Origin: Rhizorhabdus sp.
GTDB lineage: Bacteria; Pseudomonadota; Alphaproteobacteria; Sphingomonadales; Sphingomonadaceae
Length of the DNA: 6,059 nucleotides
NCBI GenBank assembly: GCA_004297635.1
Contig: SCUQ01000149.1
Span: 1-6,059 of the forward strand
Direction: 5' to 3'
Shown: piece by piece, positions 1 to 4,910 of the stretch
Numbering within the stretch: the stretch's first letter is position 1
How the letters are laid out: the number at the start of each line of letters is the position of its first letter
Made by a program: the position numbers and the translations under genes
Notes under the pieces: generated by a model
The model's input: the letters and a program-made list of their open reading frames with translations, nothing else
What the model was told of the DNA's origin: nothing
The model's database searches: none

Positions 1-25
1 GGTCTATGCGGATGCCCGTTTCTGA
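1..25 (+). CDS. Possible C-terminal tail of an upstream gene (partial)
   Basis: Reading from base 2, the codons give V-Y-A-D-A-R-F followed by TGA at 23-25. A C-terminal Phe preceded by alternating non-polar residues (A, A, V at positions -2, -4 and -6 from the Phe) fits the end signature of outer-membrane beta-barrel proteins. Such proteins are common in EPS/exosortase loci. Only seven codons are visible, so this is a suggestion rather than an identification. A possible terminator hairpin about 45 bases downstream is consistent with a gene ending here. Confidence 0.3.
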
Positions 26-70
26 GACGCGGCAAAGCGTGACGTCTGTGCAACAGGTGCGGGGGAATCT

Positions 71-99
71 CGTCCCTGCAGGGACGGCGCGGTGCTTTT
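71..99 (+). terminator. Candidate intrinsic terminator / 16-base palindrome
   Basis: Bases 71-86 are a perfect palindrome, CGTCCCTGCAGGGACG, able to form a 6-bp stem with a TGCA loop. Four T residues (96-99) follow about ten bases later, further away than in a standard rho-independent terminator. It could end transcription of the gene that may stop at base 25. It could equally be an operator site or the first helix of the structured region that follows. Confidence 0.35.
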
Positions 100-102
100 G
101 AT

Positions 103-316
103 CAGCCGATGCTGGCTCCGCAGCATCCGATGCGATAGATCGGCTGCGCTGCGTCGGCAGGAGACACTCGCACCACAAGCGGGGCTCTTCGCGGGAGAGG
201 TAATGCACCGGTGAAAGTCCGGTACGGCGTGCAGGACGTGGTGGCTGCGGTAAAATCGAGGATCCGGCACACGCCGATCCCGAGCCGGGAGAAAAACCGG
301 ACCGCAGTTCCACTGC
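103..316 (+). ncRNA. Candidate structured RNA or leader, class unknown
   Basis: Several complementary segments occur in order. GATGCTG (108-114) pairs with CAGCATC (121-127). CCGAT (127-131) pairs with ATCGG (139-143). CAGCCGAT (103-110) pairs with ATCGGCTG (139-146) and competes with the first two. CTCT (185-188) pairs with AGAG (196-199). ACCGG (207-211) pairs with CCGGT (219-223) around loop TGAAAGT. GTGGCTGCGGT (241-251) pairs with ACCGCAG and CCAC (301-307, 310-313), leaving a two-base bulge. Inside it CCGGC (264-268) can pair with GCCGG (284-288). The strings GGTGAAAGTCC and GAGCCGGGAGA weakly recall cobalamin-riboswitch boxes, but the diagnostic CCCCGC-ACTG core is not in place. The strand is uncertain; plus is assumed because the next gene is on plus. 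Confidence 0.35.
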
Positions 317-507
317 CCCATGATGTCCAATCGCATCGGTGCCGCCCCCGCTATTGGTGAATCGCGCGTACACCCTGTTGCGCCGCCCACGCAAAACTGC
401 GCCGAATCCCTGGCCGATCATACGAAATGATGATCAACGCAGCCTTCACCAATCTCGCCAACCATAGGCAAACCCCCTGTCGGTAACCTGGCCCCGTCGG
501 ATCGATT

Positions 508-512
508 GGGAG
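508..512 (+). promoter_or_regulatory. Ribosome binding site of the CAP gene
   Basis: GGGAG lies only one base before the ATG at 514 but seven bases before the ATG at 520, a normal spacing. This favours 520 as the start. The ATGs at 541 and 550 have weaker upstream purine runs. Confidence 0.5.
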
Positions 513-519
513 CATGACG

Positions 520-1062
520 ATGGGCCTCGCCCTTGGACGCATGAACGGAATGAAGCTTGCCGGTGCCCTGGCGCTCGCGCTGGCGTCGCCGCTGGTGCAG
601 GGTGCGACAGGCCCCGGCAACAATATCGAGGAACGCCTCCTGGCCAGCCATAATCGCGAGCGGGCCAGCCTCGGCATCCCCCCGCTCGCCTGGAACGAGC
701 TGCTGGAGCGAGATGCCCGGATCTATGCCGAGGAACTGACCCGGATCGGCCGCCTCGAACATTCGGTCGACGATCCGGGCGAAGTGGAGCCGCAGGGCGA
801 AAATCTGTGGGCCGGCACCCATGGCTATTATGGCCCGGAGCAGATGGTCGGCCTGTGGGTCGCCGAGAAGAAGGATTTCAAGCCGGGCATCTTCCCGAAC
901 AACAGCCTGAGCGGCGATCTCGAAAATGTCGCCCATTATACGCAGGTGATGTGGCGCAGCTCCCGTGCGGTCGGCTGCGCGGTGGCGCATGGCCGCGAGG
1001 ATGACTTCCTGGTGTGCCGCTACAGCGAGGGCGGCAATGTGATCGGGGAAGAGCCTTTCTAG
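520..1062 (+). CDS. Secreted CAP (SCP/PR-1-like) domain protein
   Basis: A complete small exported protein of the CAP superfamily, about 180 residues from the ATG at 520. In-frame alternatives are 514, 541 and 550; 550 gives the most compact signal peptide. The N-terminus has a Lys followed by an Ala/Leu-rich core ending near LVQGA, a Sec signal peptide. The rest is one CAP domain. Numbered from the ATG at 514 it contains HNRER (46-50), PPLAWN (56-61), EHS (82-84), GENLW (95-99), HYTQVMW (141-147), GCAVA (154-158) and the C-terminal CRYSEGGN (168-175). The four cavity residues of the family appear present: H83, E96, E118, H141. C155 and C168 could form a disulfide. Bacterial CAP proteins are extracytoplasmic and their activities (lipid binding, metal binding, proteolysis) remain debated. 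The gene stands alone, convergent with the PEP-CTERM gene. A link to EPS is inferred from location only. Confidence 0.93.
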   Translation: MGLALGRMNGMKLAGALALALASPLVQGATGPGNNIEERLLASHNRERASLGIPPLAWNELLERDARIYAEELTRIGRLEHSVDDPGEVEPQGENLWAGTHGYYGPEQMVGLWVAEKKDFKPGIFPNNSLSGDLENVAHYTQVMWRSSRAVGCAVAHGREDDFLVCRYSEGGNVIGEEPF

Positions 1063-1115
1063 GCTAAGCGCTCGACGGGAATAGTCGCCAGCCGATCAAC
1101 GCCGGGGTGAAGGTC

Positions 1116-1148
1116 GCCCTGCGATGCTCCTAGTGGCCGTCGCAGGGC
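1116..1148. terminator. Inverted repeat between convergent genes, probable bidirectional terminator
   Basis: GCCCTGCGA (1116-1124) and TCGCAGGGC (1140-1148) are perfectly complementary over nine bases with a 15-base loop. The element sits between the stop of the CAP gene (1062) and the stop of the opposing PEP-CTERM gene (1157), the expected place for a shared terminator. Neither strand has a T-tract, so a role as mRNA 3'-end stabiliser is also possible. Confidence 0.5.
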
Positions 1149-1156
1149 TGCCCGGC

Positions 1157-1666
1157 TCAGGCCTCGGCGGGTTCACCTTCCGGCCGGCTGCCGTTCTTTT
1201 TATACGTCACGCGCGCCACGCCCCCGATCAGGCCGAAGCCCAGCATCAGCTGCACCCAGGTCGATGGCTCCGGAACCCCGGGCATGTCGTCGGTGGGCGG
1301 GGCACCAACGGTGGGCGGCACGAAAATGGTCGGAGTCAGCGGCACCGAGGGATCGGGCGGCGGCGCCTCGGCGACCTGGATCGGCGGGCTGTCCATCGGC
1401 ACCGGGGTCTGCTGCGGCAGGTTGGACAGAGCGAAAGGTGTGACGGTGGGGCAAGGCGTATCGGCCGAAGCCACCTGGACACCCTCCTCTTCCGGCGTGG
1501 CGCGCACGCGCGTCTTCGGCTTCGCATATTGGCGCGGCTGGGTAGCCTTGTGCACCGCATCGCGGACCTGAGGAACGCCAAGGCTCAACGCCGTGGTACC
1601 CGCGACCGGGCAGACACAGGTCATCAGCAACTTGGCAGCTTTTGACGCAACAGCTTCCTTCAACAT
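1157..1666 (-). CDS. Proline-rich PEP-CTERM sorting-domain protein
   Basis: A 169-residue protein with the tripartite C-terminal signal recognised by exosortases: VPEPSTW (131-137), a hydrophobic segment (about 138-151, VQLMLGFGLIGGVA) and basic residues (R152, K156, K157). The N-terminus has KLLMTCVCPVAGTTALSLG (12-30), a hydrophobic stretch that can act as signal peptide or anchor. The middle (about 50-130) is rich in Pro, Thr and Val and looks disordered; I recognise no ectodomain. Family knowledge says exosortases cut PEP-CTERM proteins near the motif during export. Unusual points are the short body, Val rather than Ala after the Trp (sphingomonad tails often read PEPxxWA), and a polar tail of about a dozen residues after the basic cluster. 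The gene diverges from the exosortase, so it is a strong local substrate candidate. The start ATG lacks a clear Shine-Dalgarno sequence. Confidence 0.88.
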   Translation of the reverse strand: MLKEAVASKAAKLLMTCVCPVAGTTALSLGVPQVRDAVHKATQPRQYAKPKTRVRATPEEEGVQVASADTPCPTVTPFALSNLPQQTPVPMDSPPIQVAEAPPPDPSVPLTPTIFVPPTVGAPPTDDMPGVPEPSTWVQLMLGFGLIGGVARVTYKKNGSRPEGEPAEA

Positions 1667-1689
1667 GAAGAACTACCCCACTACACCCC

Positions 1690-1703
1690 CACGCAATCGC
1701 GTG
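1690..1703 (-). other. Small hairpin in the leader of the PEP-CTERM gene
   Basis: CACGC (1690-1694) and GCGTG (1699-1703) form a 5-bp stem with a four-base loop. It lies between the proposed -10 box (1711-1716) and the start codon (1664-1666), so it would fall at the very 5' end of the mRNA, where it could protect the transcript or affect initiation. It may also be chance. Confidence 0.3.
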
Positions 1704-1710
1704 CAGGCGG

Positions 1711-1739
1711 GATATAGCATATTTTCACGGCGACTACAA
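1711..1739 (-). promoter_or_regulatory. Candidate promoter of the PEP-CTERM gene
   Basis: Read on the minus strand, TTGTAG (plus coordinates 1734-1739) is followed after 17 bases by TATATC (1711-1716). Both resemble sigma-70-type boxes with standard spacing. The region is locally AT-rich inside a GC-rich window. Transcription would start near 1704, giving a leader of about 40 bases. No equally good promoter is visible on the plus strand for the exosortase in this 187-base divergent gap. Confidence 0.45.
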
Positions 1740-1853
1740 AATGACCTTGGTAAACATGTGCAAAATCGCCACCGCCCGCTGTCGCTACCGGCTGTTCCCC
1801 CGGTCAGCGATCCGCTATGGCCCTGCTGGAAGCGGCCAGACCGGCATCGCGAC

Positions 1854-2810
1854 ATGATGGTTGAGATCGGCGGAGATCCTTTGAGCGAACTGGCGCGGGA
1901 CAGAACGGAACAGCGCGGCGGCCGCCCGGAGCGATACGGGCTGGCGGATCTCAAGCCGCTGGGCGAGGCGTTGCGCCGGCACTGGCTGCTGGCGATCGGC
2001 GCCGCGGCGCTCGTCATCCCGACCTTGTATGGCGTCGCCAGCCAGAGCTGGATCACGGAACAGGGCGCGCACGGACCGATCGTGCTGGCAACCGCACTGT
2101 GGCTGTTCGCCCGCCGGTGGACCGAGGTGCGCGCGCTCGCCCGGCCCGGCGACACCCGGATCGCGCTCGCCGGTTTCCTGATCGTCGCGCCGATCTATGT
2201 CGTCGCACGCATCATCAACGTCATCGAGGTCGAAGGCTTCATGATGTATGCGCTGCTGCTGGTCGCCGCCTATTGGCTGATCGGCTGGCGGCCGATGCGC
2301 GCCATGTGGTTCCCGATCATCTACATGCTGTTCATCTTTCCGCCGCCCGACACGGTGGTGGCGATGGTGACGCAGCCGCTCAAGATTGCGATCTCACAGG
2401 CGGCGATCAATCTGCTCTACGCCCTGGGCTATCCGATCGCGGGATCGGGCGTGATGATCATTATCGGCCAGTACCAGCTGCTGATCGCGGCGGCCTGTGC
2501 GGGGCTCAACTCGCTGATCAGCCTCTCCGCGATCGGGCTTTTCTACATCTACATCCGCCATAATGCGAACTGGCGCTACGCAATGCTGCTGATGCTGGCG
2601 ATCGTGCCGGTCGCCGTGATGGCCAATTTCGTCCGGGTGCTCGCCCTGATCATGATCACCCACTATCTGGGCGACGAGGCCGCGCAGGGCTTCCTCCACA
2701 CCTTCTCGGGGATCACAATGTTCCTCTTCTCGGTGCTCGGCATTTTCGCGGTCGATGCCGCCGCCTCGCCGCTGCGTCGCCGTCTTGCGCGCCGGGGCCG
2801 GTCGGCATGA
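1854..2810 (+). CDS. xrtV: Exosortase (EpsH/Xrt family, probably XrtV type)
   Basis: A polytopic membrane cysteine protease/transpeptidase that processes proteins with PEP-CTERM tails at the inner membrane. The product is 318 residues from ATG 1854, with about eight hydrophobic segments after a charged N-terminus of about 40 residues. The early motif SWITEQGAHGPIVLA (about 65-79) is typical of the family. The catalytic set is visible: Cys in AACAGLNS (C215, codon 2496-2498), Arg in NFVRVL (R261) and His in FLHTFSG (H282). The C-terminus is Arg-rich. ATG 1854 has no Shine-Dalgarno; a TTG at 1881 preceded by GGAG (1872-1875, spacing five) is an equally likely start and gives 309 residues. Upstream frame to 1593 overlaps the opposing gene and is probably untranslated. 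The stop overlaps the epsI start (ATGA), so the two are translationally coupled. Type V is inferred from the neighbours; exosortase membership itself is clear. Confidence 0.94.
   Translation: MMVEIGGDPLSELARDRTEQRGGRPERYGLADLKPLGEALRRHWLLAIGAAALVIPTLYGVASQSWITEQGAHGPIVLATALWLFARRWTEVRALARPGDTRIALAGFLIVAPIYVVARIINVIEVEGFMMYALLLVAAYWLIGWRPMRAMWFPIIYMLFIFPPPDTVVAMVTQPLKIAISQAAINLLYALGYPIAGSGVMIIIGQYQLLIAAACAGLNSLISLSAIGLFYIYIRHNANWRYAMLLMLAIVPVAVMANFVRVLALIMITHYLGDEAAQGFLHTFSGITMFLFSVLGIFAVDAAASPLRRRLARRGRSA
1872..1875 (+). promoter_or_regulatory. Ribosome binding site supporting a TTG start of the exosortase
   Basis: GGAG five bases before TTG 1881-1883, in frame with the exosortase. This is the best Shine-Dalgarno/start pair in the region, better than that of the ATG pair at 1854/1857. 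Confidence 0.45.
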
Positions 2811-3529
2811 GCGGCGATGACGTGGATCAGAAGCTGCTCTCGCGGCGGTCGCTGATCGCGGGCGGGCTGCTGCTCGGCGCCGCCGGCATCGCCAATTCGC
2901 GGCGCCCCGACGAGCCATTCAAGATGCTTCCGGAAAAGCTGCCCAAGCTCAACCCGCTCTTCCCGTGGAAGGTCGGTGACTGGGAATATCAGACGAGCAG
3001 CGGCCTTGTCCTGCCGCCGCCCGATCAGCTCAGCGACCGGCTCTACAACGCGATCATCACACGCTATTATGCGTCGCCCACCAACCTGCCGGTGATGATG
3101 CTGGTCGCCTATAATGGCGTGCAGGACGGCATGCTCCAGGTGCATCGCCCCGAAGTCTGCTACCCGGCGGCCGGCTATCAGGTCGAGCGCGACCACTTCA
3201 TCCCGCTCGATGCGGGCGGCGGCGTCGTGGTGCCGGGCCATTATCTGGCCGCGCGCAGCGTCAGCCGCCACGAACAGCTGATTTACTGGACCCGCATCGG
3301 CAACGAATTCCCGGTCCAGTGGTGGCGACAGCACTGGGCGGTGGCGAAGGAGAATCTGAAGGGCCGGGTCCCCGACGGGGTGCTGATCCGCTTCTCGACT
3401 GCGGCACCCGATGACGAAACCGCGATCCGGACGCTCAAACGCTTCATAACGCCGCTGTTCCGGGCGTTATCGCCGACCGCGCGGCGCCTGCTGTTCGGTG
3501 AGGCGGGGGCACCCGCTCCCAGGGCCTGA
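2807..3529 (+). CDS. epsI: EpsI-family exosortase-associated protein
   Basis: A 240-residue protein of the EpsI family, which occurs beside exosortases or fused to their C-terminus and is thought to act in EPS and PEP-CTERM sorting; its chemistry is unproven. The family signature HRPEVCYPA (113-121, with Cys118) is present, followed by GY and later YWTRIGN (160-166). The N-terminus carries SRRSL (12-16) followed by a Gly/Ala/Leu segment (17-29), so it is either a single membrane anchor or a Tat-type signal. The mature part therefore probably faces the periplasm. Its ATG lies inside the exosortase stop (ATGA), there is no strong separate ribosome binding site, and length is normal for the family. 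The gene ends eight bases from the stop of the opposing small membrane protein. Confidence 0.94.
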   Translation: MSGDDVDQKLLSRRSLIAGGLLLGAAGIANSRRPDEPFKMLPEKLPKLNPLFPWKVGDWEYQTSSGLVLPPPDQLSDRLYNAIITRYYASPTNLPVMMLVAYNGVQDGMLQVHRPEVCYPAAGYQVERDHFIPLDAGGGVVVPGHYLAARSVSRHEQLIYWTRIGNEFPVQWWRQHWAVAKENLKGRVPDGVLIRFSTAAPDDETAIRTLKRFITPLFRALSPTARRLLFGEAGAPAPRA

Positions 3530-3537
3530 CGCGAACT

Positions 3538-3807
3538 CTATTGCGACGGCTTGTCGAGCGGCCGCAGCACGATATGGACGAAGGCGAGCGTGCCGGCGAT
3601 GATCGCGATGGCGAGCAGATGATAGGCGATGCCGCCGCCGCCGACCGCCTTGTTGCCGAAATAATTGGCGACCGCACAGCCGGCGGACGCCAGCAGATAA
3701 TTGAGCATCGAGTCGCCCGGGGGGCGCTCTCCCGCCGACCGTTGCAGAAACAGAACGACCAGCCCCGCGAAGATGGCGACGGTGATCCAATCGTAAATTG
3801 TTTCCAA
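3538..3807 (-). CDS. Small membrane protein, probable XrtV sorting-system accessory protein
   Basis: An 89-residue protein beginning METIYDWITV, with three hydrophobic segments: about 7-22, 35-50 and 60-81. A Gly cluster (GGGG, 56-59) precedes the third, a short polar loop with Arg/Pro (23-33) follows the first, and the tail is LRPLDKPSQ. The start is TTG at 3805-3807 preceded by a strong GGGAGGG with seven bases between (plus coordinates 3815-3821), so the non-ATG start is well supported. The shape and opening match my recollection of the small family named XrtV sorting system accessory protein in sphingomonads. That name rests on memory and context; its molecular function is unknown. It could be a chaperone or subunit of the exosortase in the inner membrane. 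It is transcribed against epsI and divergently from the EpsD-like gene. Confidence 0.82.
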   Translation of the reverse strand: METIYDWITVAIFAGLVVLFLQRSAGERPPGDSMLNYLLASAGCAVANYFGNKAVGGGGIAYHLLAIAIIAGTLAFVHIVLRPLDKPSQ

Positions 3808-3814
3808 ATCAACG

Positions 3815-3821
3815 CCCTCCC
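3815..3821 (-). promoter_or_regulatory. Strong ribosome binding site deciding a TTG start
   Basis: GGGAGGG on the minus strand, seven bases upstream of TTG (3805-3807). It fixes the start of the accessory protein. No in-frame ATG gives a better choice. Confidence 0.75.
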
Positions 3822-3833
3822 AGCCAGATTGGT

Positions 3834-3863
3834 GTCATACAGGCTTGTCGCCGGGGCTGGCAA
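3834..3863 (-). promoter_or_regulatory. Candidate promoter of the accessory membrane protein gene
   Basis: Read on the minus strand, TTGCCA (plus 3858-3863) is followed after 18 bases by TATGAC (3834-3839). This is a plausible sigma-70-type pair giving a leader of about 20 bases that includes the strong ribosome binding site. The nine-base element TGTCATACA (3833-3841) overlaps the -10 box, and a near copy, TGTCACACA, lies at 3889-3897 just before the EpsD-like gene. A regulator could bind both. Confidence 0.4.
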
Positions 3864-3917
3864 TCATGTAGCAGTTCGCAGCGGCAAGTGTCACACATGC
3901 GTCGGGGGAACAGAGAA

Positions 3918-4781
3918 GTGAAGGTAAAGACTGCACTTTTGGGCAGCGTCGTTGCTGCTGCCCTGCTCGTCGCGGGCTGCCACAGGGAACCCAAGGGCCA
4001 GATTCTCGCCATCGTCAATGGCGAGGAAATCTCGATGCAGGAGCTCAATGCCGAGCTTCAGGGCGCCCGCATTCCCGATTCCGTCGATCGCAAGGTTCTG
4101 CGCAAGCAGGTTCTCCAGCGGCTGATCGACCGCAAGCTGATCGTCCAGAGGGCGCGGGAGCAGGGGCTGGACAAGACCCCGGAATTCATCGCCCAGCAGC
4201 GGCGGCTGGAGGAAAATCTCCTCGTCACGCTGCTTGGCCAGAAGATCGCGGCGCAGGTGCCGATGCCCGACGATCGCGACATCACCCAGTATATCGCCGA
4301 CAATCCCACCCAGTTCGGTGGCCGTGAGCGGCTGCTGCTCGATCAGATCCAGTTCGGCGCTCCGAAGGACGTCAAACAGCTGCTGACCCTGCGCGACGCG
4401 CACTCGCTCGAGGAGCTTGCCGCGGGGATCCAGCGGCTCGGCCTGCCGATGACGCGCGGCAAGGGCGTGATCGACACCGGCCGGCTCGACCCGCAGCTGA
4501 TCAAGGTGATCAACCAGCTGCCGCCGGGCGAGCCCTTCGTGCTGCCGTCCAACGGGCAATATGTCGCCAGCGTGATCGTCGGCCGCGATGCGACCCCGAC
4601 GCCGACGCCGGTCGCAAAGGCCGCCGCCGCCGAGATGGTTCGCCGCAAGGAACTGGTGTCGGAGAGCAAGGCCCAGGTCGCCCGAGCCCGTTCGACCGCC
4701 GAGATCCAGTATCAGCCGGGCTATGAGCCCGACAAGTCGGCGATCAAGGCGAGCCAGGCGAAGAAGGAAGCCGCCAAGTAA
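3918..4781 (+). CDS. epsD: EpsD-family peptidyl-prolyl isomerase-like lipoprotein
   Basis: From GTG 3918 the product is 287 residues and begins with a clean lipoprotein signal: MKVK, a hydrophobic core and the lipobox LVAGC with Cys21. It should therefore be lipid-anchored and periplasmic. GGGGGAA (3904-3910) lies seven bases before this GTG; an ATG at 3897 would add seven residues but has no ribosome binding site. The body has a SurA-like N-terminal chaperone segment (GQILAIVNGEEISMQELNAE, about 27-46), Arg/Lys/Leu-rich helices (about 55-112), and a PpiC-like region (about 135-222) with RERLLLDQIQFG and LPPGEPFVLPSNGQYVASVI. A TPTPTP hinge (226-231) and a Lys/Ala/Glu-rich helical tail follow. 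EpsD proteins occur in EPS/exosortase loci and probably assist folding of export or matrix components. The parvulin core looks degenerate, so isomerase activity is doubtful. Confidence 0.9.
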   Translation: MKVKTALLGSVVAAALLVAGCHREPKGQILAIVNGEEISMQELNAELQGARIPDSVDRKVLRKQVLQRLIDRKLIVQRAREQGLDKTPEFIAQQRRLEENLLVTLLGQKIAAQVPMPDDRDITQYIADNPTQFGGRERLLLDQIQFGAPKDVKQLLTLRDAHSLEELAAGIQRLGLPMTRGKGVIDTGRLDPQLIKVINQLPPGEPFVLPSNGQYVASVIVGRDATPTPTPVAKAAAAEMVRRKELVSESKAQVARARSTAEIQYQPGYEPDKSAIKASQAKKEAAK

Positions 4782-4819
4782 GGCTTTCGTCCGGGCATTG
4801 CCCTAGCGATCCGGGCAGG

Positions 4820-4839
4820 CCGCACCACCCGTGGCGCGG
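4820..4839 (+). terminator. Candidate terminator after the EpsD-like gene
   Basis: CCGCACC (4820-4826) pairs with GGCGCGG (4833-4839) with one A-C mismatch and a six-base loop, followed by the short pyrimidine run TCTTCC. It lies 38 bases past the stop codon in a convergent gap. The poor T-tract makes this uncertain. Confidence 0.35.
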
Positions 4840-4869
4840 TCTTCCAGCTTGCCGTCACGGGCGCTGCTT

Positions 4870-4885
4870 GACGCCGGGAGGCGTC
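4870..4885. terminator. Perfect short hairpin in the convergent gap
   Basis: GACGCC (4870-4875) and GGCGTC (4880-4885) pair perfectly around a GGGA loop (TCCC on the minus strand). A second inverted repeat, CTGATCC (4888-4894) with GGATCAG (4908-4914), overlaps the stop codon of the minus-strand gene. Together they could end transcription of the glycosylphosphotransferase gene. Neither has a T-tract. Confidence 0.4.
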
Positions 4886-4910
4886 GGCTGATCCATGCGA
4901 ACCTGAAGGA

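Larger units (their letters stand above)
26..519. other. Long non-coding stretch with dense secondary structure
   Basis: About 490 bases without a credible protein. The only long open frame (minus strand, 4-390) translates to low-complexity Arg/Ser/Pro-rich sequence with no domain, and I see no tRNA or rRNA signature. The stretch holds a perfect palindrome (71-86), nested hairpins (103-143), a hairpin with loop TGAAAGT (207-223) and a long stem (238-316). From about 320 to 505 I see no strong structure and no clear -35/-10 pair. The start region of the CAP gene follows. Confidence 0.6.

Noticed and set aside
207..316. Cobalamin or FMN riboswitch, or group II intron domain V
   Set aside because: Short matches such as GGTGAAAGTCC and GAGCCGGGAGA occur, but the essential core boxes and their order are missing, and the downstream gene is not a usual target.
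340..367. GCCGCCCCCGCTATTGGTGA as a cobalamin-riboswitch core
   Set aside because: It resembles the CCCCGC-ACTG box but lacks the preceding GGTG-AA-TCC box at the right distance and the 3' elements after it.
4..390. Open frame on the minus strand over the left non-coding region
   Set aside because: Low-complexity Arg/Ser/Pro composition, no domain or ribosome binding site; its sequence is better explained by RNA structure.
418..990. 190-codon minus-strand frame opposite the CAP gene
   Set aside because: Shadow of a clear CAP domain gene; the protein has no recognisable fold.
1124..1645. 173-codon plus-strand frame across the PEP-CTERM gene
   Set aside because: The antisense protein ends in a clear VPEPSTW sorting tail, so this frame is a shadow.
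1593..1853. Upstream in-frame extension of the exosortase
   Set aside because: It overlaps the start of the opposing PEP-CTERM gene and its promoter, and the residues are unlike an exosortase N-terminus.
2663..3334. 223-codon minus-strand frame across epsI
   Set aside because: epsI has family motifs and is coupled to the exosortase; this frame is antisense GC-bias.
3891..4559. 222-codon minus-strand frame across the EpsD-like gene
   Set aside because: The plus-strand product has a lipobox and chaperone segment; the antisense product has no recognisable motif.
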